NCBI GenBank assembly: GCA_900552415.1
Contig: USAD01000211.1
Coordinates: forward strand, 1 to 5,089
Reading direction: 5' to 3'
Length of the DNA stretch: 5,089 bases
DNA from: an uncultured Parabacteroides sp.
GTDB taxonomy: Bacteria > Bacteroidota > Bacteroidia > Bacteroidales > Tannerellaceae
The notes beneath the pieces were generated by a model. It was given only the letters and a program-made list of their open reading frames with translations, was not told the origin of the DNA and searched no databases. Of this stretch, positions 1-5,089 are shown piece by piece. A program made the position numbers and the translations under genes. The stretch's first letter is position 1. Every line of letters starts with the position of its first letter.

Positions 1-1
1 C

Positions 2-61
2 AAGGAACCGCAAGGGCTCAAGATCGACATCGTGAACGGCCAAATCGAGGGACTGAGCTAA
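2..61 (+). CDS. C-terminal end of an unidentified gene, cut by the window edge
   Basis: The second reading frame gives 19 codons ending in TAA at 59-61. The peptide contains GLKIDIVNGQIEGL, which has the alternating hydrophobic pattern of a final beta strand. It is too short to name a family. It is preferred over the first frame, which is also open here but gives an arginine- and glutamine-rich peptide with little protein character. The stop lies only 8 bases before the ATG of the AraC gene, so the two are probably cotranscribed, and the lost gene may be the regulator's partner. In Bacteroidales such partners are often carbohydrate-active enzymes, but nothing seen here proves that. Confidence 0.45.
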   Translation, partial: KEPQGLKIDIVNGQIEGLS

Positions 62-69
62 GCATAAAT

Positions 70-966
70 ATGGACAAAGGGGATATGGAACGTTCTCGAG
101 ACCAGCATAAATATCTAACTTATAATCCTGTTGACGAGAAATGGGGAATAACGGTGACCACTATCGGCTACCAGTTCATTCCGCCACAAGGCCATTATCC
201 CCTCGCCCACCATCCAACGAGTTACTCGTTCAATCCTCGCGACGGGCGGGTCTTGAACGAGTACCAATTGGTCTACATCACGAAAGGATCCGGCACGTTC
301 GCCTACGAAGGCGATGAGATTACCGTCCAAGGAGGAACCATGCTCTTCCTTTTTGCCGGCGTGCGTCATCACTATTGTCCAGACCCCCACACAGGCTGGG
401 ATGAATATTGGGTCGGCTTCAAGGGTGAATATATCGACGCGTGGGTCCGGAAAGGCTTTTTCCAGGTGGATGAGCCCGTGGCGCATATCGGATTGAGCGC
501 CACCATTGTCGGCCTCTATGAGGAGATCCTGAAGTTCGCCAGCGAAGAGAAGACAGGTTTCCAGATATTGATTTCCGGCATCGTGACACATCTCCTGGGG
601 ACAGTCTATTATAAGAAAAAGAACAGCGCCTTTACCTCATACCTGACCGATAAGATCAATGAGGCGAGGATCCTGATGCGCGACCATGTGGAAAGCCCAT
701 TGACACCGGAAGAGATCGCTTCCCGTTTGGGCCTTGGCTACTCTTGGTTTCGCCGGATGTTCAAGGAATACACCGGATTATCGCCTGCCCGTTACCAATC
801 TCGCTTGCGTCTCGCACGGGCCAAGGAGCTCCTGGCAAGCAGCCACCTGAGTGTCTCTGAGATCGCTTTCCGGCTCAGTTTCGAGAACGCCGGCCAATTT
901 TCCACCTTCTTCAAGAACAACGAAGGAATCACACCAACCGATTTCAGGATGATGGGACGACAATAG
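70..966 (+). CDS. AraC-family transcriptional regulator with N-terminal cupin-like sensor domain
   Basis: This 298-residue protein has the usual AraC-family layout and length. Residues about 25-180 form an effector-binding cupin-like domain: LVYITKGSGTFAYEG (67-81), then a GGTMLFLFAGVRHHY stretch with paired histidines (100-101) and GWDEYWVGFKGEY (109-121), a signature common in Bacteroidales AraC proteins near sugar-utilisation genes. Residues about 195-297 form the DNA-binding domain with two helix-turn-helix units: LTPEEIASRLGLGYSWFRRMFKEY begins at 211, and SVSEIAFRLSFENAGQFSTFFK at 261, followed by the typical G-x-TPTDFR ending. It most likely binds a small molecule, often a sugar, and switches transcription of nearby genes. 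The effector cannot be read from sequence. The ATG at 70 is used; a second ATG at 85, preceded by AAAGGGG only 2 bases away, is possible and would remove five residues. It lies 8 bases after the upstream gene's stop. Confidence 0.93.
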   Translation: MDKGDMERSRDQHKYLTYNPVDEKWGITVTTIGYQFIPPQGHYPLAHHPTSYSFNPRDGRVLNEYQLVYITKGSGTFAYEGDEITVQGGTMLFLFAGVRHHYCPDPHTGWDEYWVGFKGEYIDAWVRKGFFQVDEPVAHIGLSATIVGLYEEILKFASEEKTGFQILISGIVTHLLGTVYYKKKNSAFTSYLTDKINEARILMRDHVESPLTPEEIASRLGLGYSWFRRMFKEYTGLSPARYQSRLRLARAKELLASSHLSVSEIAFRLSFENAGQFSTFFKNNEGITPTDFRMMGRQ

Positions 967-968
967 AC

Positions 969-990
969 AAATAACAGGCAAATGTTATTT
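969..990 (+). terminator. Hairpin just after the AraC gene, possible terminator
   Basis: A perfect 8-bp inverted repeat (AAATAACA at 969-976 and TGTTATTT at 983-990) with a 6-base loop starts 3 bases after the AraC stop. The right arm ends in TTT, but there is no long T run after it and the stem is AT-rich, so termination would be weak. Position right after the stop is the main argument. It could instead be a protein-binding palindrome. Confidence 0.4.
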
Positions 991-1003
991 AATCTTACCA
1001 AAG

Positions 1004-1033
1004 CTTGTCTCACGAGGATAAATACTATCTTTA
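1004..1033 (+). promoter_or_regulatory. Candidate Bacteroidetes-type promoter for the lipoprotein/deacylase pair
   Basis: CTTG at 1004-1007 and TATCTTTA at 1026-1033 match the Bacteroidetes housekeeping consensus (TTTG near -33 and TAnnTTTG near -7) in 3 of 4 and 5 of 6 fixed positions, with an 18-base spacer. Transcription would start near 1040, about 48 bases before the lipoprotein ATG. The match was made by eye and the motif is short, so chance is a real alternative. Confidence 0.35.
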
Positions 1034-1045
1034 CGTTTCGTAAAG
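1029..1045 (+). promoter_or_regulatory. Perfect 7-bp palindrome over the candidate -7 box, possible operator
   Basis: CTTTACG (1029-1035) and CGTAAAG (1039-1045) are perfect inverted copies separated by TTT. The repeat overlaps the candidate -7 element and start point, which is where a repressor site would sit. It could also form a small hairpin at the 5' end of the transcript. The binding protein is unknown; the AraC and TetR regulators in this window are the obvious candidates, by proximity only. Confidence 0.35.
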
Positions 1046-1055
1046 TGGAGTTTTA

Positions 1056-1103
1056 ATGAATCAGGAGGCGAGCCTGTCTTTCTCGCCATGCGGAAAGCTA
1101 TGA
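1056..1103 (+). CDS. Possible 15-codon upstream ORF before the lipoprotein gene
   Basis: An ATG at 1056 follows GGAG (1047-1050) at a good distance for ribosome binding, and the frame runs 15 sense codons to TGA at 1101-1103. The peptide (MNQEASLSFSPCGKL) has no recognisable motif. The TGA overlaps the ATG at 1100 in an ATGA arrangement; that ATG is the second possible start of the lipoprotein, so the short ORF could couple translation into it. The ORF may equally be a chance opening. Confidence 0.2.
   Translation: MNQEASLSFSPCGKL
1067..1087 (+). promoter_or_regulatory. Hairpin abutting the lipoprotein start codon
   Basis: GGCGAG (1067-1072) and CTCGCC (1082-1087) can pair into a GC-rich 6-bp stem with a 9-base loop that ends at the base before ATG 1088. 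The AGGAGG at 1063-1068 lies partly in its left arm. If it folds in the mRNA it would hinder initiation at 1088 and favour the ATG at 1100, or make initiation depend on ribosomes on the upstream ORF. Inferred by eye only. Confidence 0.3.
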
Positions 1104-2089
1104 GAATTACTCGTTTGATGTTGAGCCTATGCCTGGCCGGCGCTATGGCCAGTTGCAATAGCGAGGTCTTTATTGAGGATTTCCTTCCAATGCCGGAAAG
1201 AGTAACCGTGGATTGTTCCAGCAAGACGACCATCCGCTTCGAGGCGGGCAATTGGGATCTTCTGGGTGTGTCGAAAGGCGGCATCCATTATCAGAATGGG
1301 ACGGTCCGGGATTTGAAGGGACAACTTATGGGCCATGGCCTGCCCCTTGAGGGCGGCGAGTTGGCCATCGTCTCTTTCAAGGGCGATTATTACGACTTCA
1401 ATATCGAGAAACGGGACAGCCTGACACTGGATCTGGTTCTCAATGAGAATCTTTATAACGATTCGCTGGTCGTCGCTGTCGAGGTAGGCAACCAATTCGA
1501 GCGGAAAACCATCGATGTCGCCTTTGCTCCCAGCGGGAAATACCAGATCGACAGTGTTTCCTATCAATGGAACGCGTTTATCGTTGCCGACAGCGCATCG
1601 AGATATTCCCATGCATACATCCTCGACAACACCCAATCCTCCAAGCCCACCACACAATGGATCCATCCATACTCAAACTATTCCGCACAACGGAAAGTCA
1701 ACTTCTATTCCGATGGCTATTGGAACTTTGATCTGTTTGAGCATTATTTTGGCACACCGCTTCCCCACATCCGGATTCCCGACCTGGTTGGAGGCCAACT
1801 GAGCTTAGGCAAAACCGAAGTAGAGTTCGGTATCCAATCGCATCAATTGGAGAGCGGATTAGACACGAACGTAAAAGAAGAGATAACCGTCAACGCCGGA
1901 GAGCACAGGCGTACCGAGATCTATTACATTCGGGAGATCTATAACGGGCCGTATCGGGTATACGCCTCGAACCCTTCGACCGGGAAAAAACAGGTTTTCT
2001 CCGGCGAGATCTCCAGCGAACGGATAATCGGTTACAAGATCATCTCATATAATATCAAGGAAGATGAAAACAGGCAAGAGAATAATTAA
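1088..2089 (+). CDS. Bacteroidales lipoprotein of unknown function
   Basis: The 333-residue product begins with a lipoprotein signal peptide: basic start (MRKAMRITR), hydrophobic core, and a lipobox ending AMASC with the acylated cysteine at residue 23. After cleavage it would be a lipid-anchored envelope protein of about 311 residues. The stretch at 48-61 (TIRFEAGNWDLLGV) and the many beta-type segments recall uncharacterised Bacteroidales lipoproteins, but I cannot assign a domain or enzyme activity. The body is rich in Tyr, Asp and Asn, with two Ser/Tyr-rich stretches around 165-215, and no transmembrane segment follows the signal. Two starts are plausible: 1088, used here, and 1100 (MRITRLMLSLCL), which gives a more compact signal peptide. 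The AGGAGG at 1063-1068 is too far away (19 bases) to decide. The last 26 bases overlap the deacylase gene, so the two are almost certainly one operon and may act together at the outer membrane. Confidence 0.8.
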   Translation: MRKAMRITRLMLSLCLAGAMASCNSEVFIEDFLPMPERVTVDCSSKTTIRFEAGNWDLLGVSKGGIHYQNGTVRDLKGQLMGHGLPLEGGELAIVSFKGDYYDFNIEKRDSLTLDLVLNENLYNDSLVVAVEVGNQFERKTIDVAFAPSGKYQIDSVSYQWNAFIVADSASRYSHAYILDNTQSSKPTTQWIHPYSNYSAQRKVNFYSDGYWNFDLFEHYFGTPLPHIRIPDLVGGQLSLGKTEVEFGIQSHQLESGLDTNVKEEITVNAGEHRRTEIYYIREIYNGPYRVYASNPSTGKKQVFSGEISSERIIGYKIISYNIKEDENRQENN

Positions 2090-3281
2090 CGCGGCTATCG
2101 CATGTCTTTGTGCCATCACCTCCACGGCGATGGCTCAACCGGAGGCGCATGACACGCTTATCCATCGGAAACTCGACCATGCCATAAGCCTCGGGCTCCA
2201 ACCCGGCTATATCTTCCCCTCGAACGACTTTTTCAGGGAAGCGAACGCCTCAGGAACACCGATCCGATCGACCTTCGCCGCGCACCTGAAATATGGTTTC
2301 CGGTTCGGTCCGGACACGGAATACGGCAAAATCTATCCTTATGCCATCCAGGGCATCGGCGTGGGCTACAACAGCTTTCCAAGCGTGGCCGAAATGGGCA
2401 ATCCCATAGCGCTCTATGTGTTCCAGACCTCACGCGTCGCGACCCTGACCAAGACGCTCTCCCTGGATTACGAGTGGAATTTCGGCGCCTCATTCGGATG
2501 GAAACCTTATGATGAAGAGACCAACCCGACCAACACGGTGGTTGGCTCGAAGATAAACGCGTATATCAACCTGGGATTCCTCCTGAATTGGCAAGTAACC
2601 CCAGCCTTGGGACTCAAGGCCGGGATTGGCCTGTCGCATTACTCAAATGGGAACACAAGCTACCCGAATGGTGGCGTCAACACGCTTGGCGCGCAAATAG
2701 GCATGACCTGGTATCCATCCGCGACGCATGAGGCCACGCGCCCAAGCCTGGCAAGCCGTTTCTCGCCGTACGTCAGCTACGACCTTATCCTGTATGGGGC
2801 GACTCGCAAACGAGGCATCACCTGGCCAGACGGCACGGCCATGATGGTGCCCGGAGCATTCGCCGTCGGCGGCCTGAACTTCAACCCGATGTATAATTTC
2901 AGCCCCTATTTCCGGGCGGGATTGTCGCTTGATGCCCAGTTCGACGAGAGCGCCAACATCTCCGAGCACATCGCCAACACCTATCCACCCGCCTCGCCCG
3001 ACGAGATGAGGTTTCATCGCCCGCCTTTCAAGGAGCAATTCTCGTTAGGCCTGTCGGCACGGGCAGAGATCGTGATGCCCATCTTCTCCATCAATCTGGG
3101 CATTGGCAAGAACTTCCTGTGCGACGGTCCGGACACCGAGGATTTCTATCAGATCTTCGCCCTGAAGACCCACCTGACACGAAGCCTTTTCCTGCACGTT
3201 GGTTATCAGCTCTATCGTTTCAAGGACCCGAATAACCTGATGCTGGGAATAGGCTATCGTTTCAATGCCGGAAAATGGTGA
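2064..3281 (+). CDS. Outer-membrane acyloxyacyl hydrolase, PagL-like lipid A 3-O-deacylase
   Basis: The 405-residue protein has a signal peptide (hydrophobic residues 8-22, likely cleaved after TAMA at 24) and many short amphipathic beta strands, as in an outer-membrane barrel. The family hallmark is GLSHYSNGNTSYPNGGVN at 189-206: His192 and Ser194 match the catalytic His and Ser of PagL (His126 and Ser128 in the Pseudomonas enzyme), followed by the conserved P-N-x-G. PagL removes the 3-O-linked acyl chain from lipid A, changing lipopolysaccharide and its immune recognition. The residue 12 after the Ser, where classical PagL has Glu, is Asn206 here. The protein is more than twice the classical PagL length; residues about 230-405 add further strands (YVSYDLILYG, FRAGLSLDAQF, LGIGYRF), suggesting a larger barrel or second domain. 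It starts inside the lipoprotein gene, with AAGGAAG directly before its ATG. Family membership is secure; activity on lipid A is inferred. Confidence 0.82.
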   Translation: MKTGKRIINAAIACLCAITSTAMAQPEAHDTLIHRKLDHAISLGLQPGYIFPSNDFFREANASGTPIRSTFAAHLKYGFRFGPDTEYGKIYPYAIQGIGVGYNSFPSVAEMGNPIALYVFQTSRVATLTKTLSLDYEWNFGASFGWKPYDEETNPTNTVVGSKINAYINLGFLLNWQVTPALGLKAGIGLSHYSNGNTSYPNGGVNTLGAQIGMTWYPSATHEATRPSLASRFSPYVSYDLILYGATRKRGITWPDGTAMMVPGAFAVGGLNFNPMYNFSPYFRAGLSLDAQFDESANISEHIANTYPPASPDEMRFHRPPFKEQFSLGLSARAEIVMPIFSINLGIGKNFLCDGPDTEDFYQIFALKTHLTRSLFLHVGYQLYRFKDPNNLMLGIGYRFNAGKW

Positions 3282-3283
3282 AA

Positions 3284-3301
3284 TATTGGCGAGCGTCAAT
3301 A
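3284..3301 (+). promoter_or_regulatory. Imperfect palindrome between the deacylase and TetR genes, possible TetR operator
   Basis: TATTGGCGAGCGTCAATA reads as an inverted repeat: arms TATTG and CAATA pair exactly, then a G-T mismatch/wobble, then a C-G pair around the centre. Its 18-base size fits TetR-family operators, and it overlaps the -33 part of the candidate tetR promoter, so TetR binding could repress its own gene. As RNA it could form a short hairpin 3 bases after the deacylase stop, but no T run follows, so a terminator role is less likely. Confidence 0.35.
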
Positions 3302-3316
3302 AAATGACTAACTTCG
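3285..3316 (+). promoter_or_regulatory. Candidate Bacteroidetes-type promoter for the TetR gene
   Basis: ATTG at 3285-3288 and TAACTTCG at 3309-3316 fit the -33 TTTG and -7 TAnnTTTG pattern with one mismatch each and a 20-base spacer. Transcription would begin near 3323, about 37 bases before the TetR ATG. The drop in GC at this gene and the 78-base gap support a separate promoter. Found by eye; chance matching is possible. Confidence 0.3.
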
Positions 3317-3359
3317 CAGCATTATAAAACTGTTGAAAGGCAAATAAAAGAACAAAAAG

Positions 3360-4001
3360 ATGGCAACCAATCGTGAGGAGGTAATAGACAAGGCATTCAA
3401 GGTTTTCCTGAGAATGAATTACGAAAAAGCGAGTATCAGTACACTGGCCAAGGCTTGTGGAGTGGTCAAAACTGGTGTAGTATATTATTTCCCTCACAAA
3501 CAGGACCTTTTCATGGCAGTAGCCGAAAAGTTCGTACTGCAACTACAAAATCCAGCTAACAAGTTCTCTCGACCAGCCGATACGCTCGCCGGCTTCATAG
3601 ATCAATATGTAGCAGGCGTCACGACAGCCATGGGACGCATTGTCGATTTGGTAAAAAGTTGCCAAGAAGAGGAGAATGATAACGATTGTTGCCCCAATTT
3701 CTATTATATACACTTTCTTTCCCAAGTAAGAATGTACTATCCCGGAATACGTGAAAAGATAGAGGATATATTTCGTCGAGATTATGATTTGTGGTTCCAG
3801 GTAATCGAAAAAGCAAAAATAAACGGGGAAATCAAAAAAGAAACAGATGTGGCAAAAGCGGCAGCCTTGTTCCGCCAAGTATTTTTCGGAATGTCATATG
3901 AGCAATCGTTCCTGAACGGAATGATAGCTTATATATTTGCATCTCTTGTGTCAGAAATTCTGCTTTGTGTTATGCTAAAACATTATTGTAATCAGGGATA
4001 G
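3360..4001 (+). CDS. TetR/AcrR-family transcriptional regulator
   Basis: The 213-residue product has the standard TetR length and fold order. The N-terminal domain (residues 5-52) holds the helix-turn-helix, SISTLAKACGVVKTGVVYYF (25-44), followed by the typical HKQDLF. Residues about 70-205 are the helical ligand-binding and dimerisation domain, with SYEQSFLNG (179-187) as often seen near the C-terminus of Bacteroidales members. Such proteins usually repress their own gene and neighbours, often transporters, until a ligand binds; neither ligand nor target is visible, and the next gene downstream has been lost at the composition break. After residue 188 the sequence (IAYIFASLVSEILLCVML) is unusually hydrophobic for this family, but other frames give no better ending, so a frameshift is not supported. 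GC is clearly lower than in the deacylase gene (21 of 60 bases from 3661), suggesting separate origin. The TAG stop lies inside the left arm of the following hairpin. Confidence 0.92.
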   Translation: MATNREEVIDKAFKVFLRMNYEKASISTLAKACGVVKTGVVYYFPHKQDLFMAVAEKFVLQLQNPANKFSRPADTLAGFIDQYVAGVTTAMGRIVDLVKSCQEEENDNDCCPNFYYIHFLSQVRMYYPGIREKIEDIFRRDYDLWFQVIEKAKINGEIKKETDVAKAAALFRQVFFGMSYEQSFLNGMIAYIFASLVSEILLCVMLKHYCNQG

Positions 4002-4022
4002 GAGGTAATCTCCTATCCCTGA
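3992..4022 (+). terminator. Strong 13-bp hairpin at the TetR stop codon, probable terminator
   Basis: Bases 3992-4004 (TCAGGGATAGGAG) and 4010-4022 (CTCCTATCCCTGA) are perfect inverted copies around a 5-base loop. The TetR TAG (3999-4001) is inside the left arm. A T run (ATTTTT) follows only about 10 bases later rather than directly, which is atypical for a Rho-independent terminator, but the stem is long and stable. The hairpin marks the point where base composition falls sharply. As it faces coding signal ending from both sides (TetR on plus, a fragment on minus), it could act in both directions. Confidence 0.6.
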
Positions 4023-4050
4023 AATGGTGAGATTTTTCAAATCACAATTA

Positions 4051-4155
4051 TCACTTGTTTATTTTTACTGATTTCTTTGCACTCCATTTACCATAAACTT
4101 TATTATATGATGAATCATAACCAAATGCTCTCACCTGAATATAATATTTCTTCTT
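4051..4155 (-). pseudogene. C-terminal fragment of a fibronectin type III-like domain protein
   Basis: Read on the minus strand, 34 codons end at TGA (4051-4053). They include KKYYIQVRAFGYD and, later, VYGKWSAKKSVKIN. This is the last part of a fibronectin type III domain as found in secreted, repeat-bearing Clostridia proteins: a YY-x-V-R-A strand, a loop, then YGKWS and a final K-x-V-K strand, right at the protein's end. The frame is closed by a stop at 4156-4158, exactly where the preceding part of the domain should be, so the gene is cut off. Similarity is judged from memory of the motif. The overlapping plus-strand frame is open too but gives no recognisable protein. Composition is low-GC and unlike the Bacteroidales genes to the left. 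Confidence 0.5.
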
Positions 4156-4290
4156 TTACTTTAATTCCTAAACCATTTAAATTTTCCACAACAAAAGATA
4201 AAATATCAGTATCAAGTTCATTACTATTTGTACAACTAAATATTATATTTTGTAATTCCTCCATTGTAAGTTCATTACTTTCTATATTTT
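4148..4290 (-). pseudogene. Possible fragment of a sigma-70 region 1.1-like domain
   Basis: A minus-strand frame open from 4303 down to a TGA at 4115-4117 contains ESNELTMEELQN, then ELDTDILSFVVENLNGLGIK and VKEE. The order LT-x-EEL, a spacer, then a helix ending N-GLGI-x-V followed by acidic residues resembles region 1.1 of primary sigma factors (LTYEEI ... LGEQGVELINE in Bacillus SigA). The last residues before the stop (ILYSGESIWL) do not continue the pattern and overlap the fibronectin fragment in another frame, so a join probably lies near 4145-4156. No later sigma regions are present. The match is short, and an unrelated small helical domain is possible. Confidence 0.33.
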
Positions 4291-5089
4291 CTTTAATAGT
4301 TATTTATCTATTATTTTCATTTGTTTCTTTTCCTAAAATATTAGCAAAAATAACTTTACTATATATGACTCCTGTAGAAAGACTTACCGTTATTATCTCT
4401 TATTTGTGTGTTATTCTAATGGCTTTGTTGTATGGTAAAATAAAACTTAATACTAAAAAAGAAAAGATTTCCTTTACTATAGTTGCTATAGTTAGTAGTT
4501 TATTTAGTTGTATCATTGCTAAATATATGTTACCAAATAATTATTTATCTATTAATAAAGTAATAGTTTCTTTTGTTATTTTAACATTGATTAGTATATT
4601 ATGGGTAATAAAGAATAAAAAGACAACAGTTATGCTCTTAGTAGTTGTAGCTTTGGTAACTGTATTTTCAACTGTATCAGTTAATCCTTTAATGAAAGGG
4701 TTTTCAGGAGTTTATAAAAAGCCTATTTCAAAAGAATTAAAGAAATATAAAACTGAAGATGCTAATTGGGTATCACTTGATTCGTTTCTTATTGCTAATT
4801 ATTTAGGAACACAAGGACTTAAAGTATTAAATAGTACAAATTTGTATCCTAATATTAATTTATGGAAAAAGATAGATAAGGAAAAAAAATATAATAAAGT
4901 TTATAATAGATATGCCCATATTGATATGGAACTAGAGAATAATAATACTAAATTTGAACTTATATCATCTGATCACTTTAAATTAAAAATAACTCCAGAA
5001 GATTTATGCAAGTTAAAAGTTAATTATGCAACTTCATTAAAATCATTGGATGAATACAATAATAGTAATGTAACTTTTACTTCTAAATA
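4263..5089 (+). CDS. C-terminal part of a polytopic membrane protein, Firmicutes surface-polysaccharide type; runs off the window
   Basis: The plus-strand frame is open to the window end without a stop (last two bases are a split codon). From about 4263 it encodes roughly five hydrophobic segments: around 4263-4322, 4383-4437 (VIISYLCVILMALLYG), 4464-4520, 4560-4605 and 4629-4680 (VMLLVVVALVTVFSTVSV), with FPKILAKITLLYMTPVERL between the first two. A soluble, probably extracellular part follows, including NWVSLDSFLIANYLG, LNSTNLYPNINLWKKID and YNRYAHIDMELE. This pattern resembles large multi-spanning proteins found in low-GC Firmicutes polysaccharide and teichoic-acid loci, often annotated only as membrane protein; the reaction is unknown. 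The frame extends upstream to 4023, with ATGs at 4107, 4110 and 4125, but that part is Ser/Phe-rich and lies over better minus-strand signals. So the true N-terminal half is missing and no genuine start is seen. Codon use is extremely AT-rich. Confidence 0.6.
   Translation, partial: MVSSLLSIFSLIVIYLLFSFVSFPKILAKITLLYMTPVERLTVIISYLCVILMALLYGKIKLNTKKEKISFTIVAIVSSLFSCIIAKYMLPNNYLSINKVIVSFVILTLISILWVIKNKKTTVMLLVVVALVTVFSTVSVNPLMKGFSGVYKKPISKELKKYKTEDANWVSLDSFLIANYLGTQGLKVLNSTNLYPNINLWKKIDKEKKYNKVYNRYAHIDMELENNNTKFELISSDHFKLKITPEDLCKLKVNYATSLKSLDEYNNSNVTFTSK

Noticed and set aside
1..69. Upstream extension of the AraC gene in the same open frame
   Set aside because: The frame is open to the window edge, but the extension peptide is poor and the other frame gives a better protein end with a stop 8 bases before the ATG.
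115..591. Long open frame on the minus strand inside the AraC gene
   Set aside because: It is antisense to a clear AraC-family protein, and its translation shows no domain or signal; it is a by-product of codon use.
1063..1068. AGGAGG as the ribosome site deciding the lipoprotein start
   Set aside because: It is 19 bases from ATG 1088 and farther from 1100, and Bacteroidetes seldom rely on such sites; it is also within the short upstream ORF.
1127..1666. Long minus-strand open frame within the lipoprotein gene
   Set aside because: It lies antisense to a gene with a clean lipobox and operon context and has no recognisable motif.
2643..3038. Minus-strand open frame within the deacylase gene
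   Set aside because: It covers the region next to the conserved HYSNG motif, and the plus strand is clearly the coding one.
3045..3542. Minus-strand open frame spanning the deacylase end, the gap and the TetR start
   Set aside because: Both ends overlap well-supported plus-strand genes including the TetR helix-turn-helix; the translation has no family features.
3880..4001. Frameshift near the end of the TetR gene
   Set aside because: The end is atypical for the family, but the other two plus frames hit early stops or give no better match, so the annotated end was kept.
4107..4262. ATGs at 4107, 4110 and 4125 as the true start of the membrane protein
   Set aside because: The resulting N-terminal residues are Ser/Phe-rich and lie over better minus-strand coding signals, so the open frame here is probably accidental.

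Overview
The window has two unlike parts. Positions 1 to about 4022 look like the chromosome of a moderate-GC Bacteroidales bacterium (Bacteroides/Parabacteroides type). The reasons are the AraC regulator with a GWDEYWVGFKG-type sensor domain, a Bacteroidales-style lipoprotein, a long Bacteroidetes-type acyloxyacyl hydrolase, and promoter candidates that fit the Bacteroidetes -33/-7 pattern better than the E. coli one. Positions from about 4023 to the end are strongly AT-rich (for example 12 G+C in the 60 bases from 4861, against 32 in the 60 bases from 2881) and read like low-GC Firmicutes/Clostridia DNA.

Layout: the last 19 codons of an unidentified gene (to 61), then after 8 bases an AraC-family regulator (70-966). 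A hairpin, a candidate promoter with an overlapping perfect palindrome, and a possible 15-codon upstream ORF fill 967-1087. A lipoprotein of unknown function (1088-2089) overlaps by 26 bases an outer-membrane PagL-like lipid A deacylase (2064-3281), so the two form a translationally linked pair. After a short gap with an imperfect palindrome comes a TetR-family regulator (3360-4001), whose stop codon lies inside a 13-bp hairpin (3992-4022).

Beyond that hairpin, three partial coding signals lie end to end with no intact gene among them: the C-terminal end of a fibronectin type III-like domain (minus strand, about 4051-4155), a piece resembling sigma-70 region 1.1 (minus strand, about 4148-4290), and the C-terminal part of a polytopic membrane protein of the kind found in Firmicutes surface-polysaccharide loci (plus strand, about 4263 to the end, no stop reached). 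Fragments this short and mixed in orientation, with a sharp base-composition step, are most simply a chimeric join (assembly or amplification). A real transfer scar cannot be excluded from sequence alone.

How the genes may work together (inference): the lipoprotein and the deacylase probably act at the outer membrane on lipopolysaccharide or its surroundings. The AraC protein may belong with the truncated upstream gene, since the two are nearly contiguous. The TetR protein may control itself or its neighbours through the palindrome at 3284-3301. No RNA genes, CRISPR arrays, insertion sequences or attachment sites were seen.
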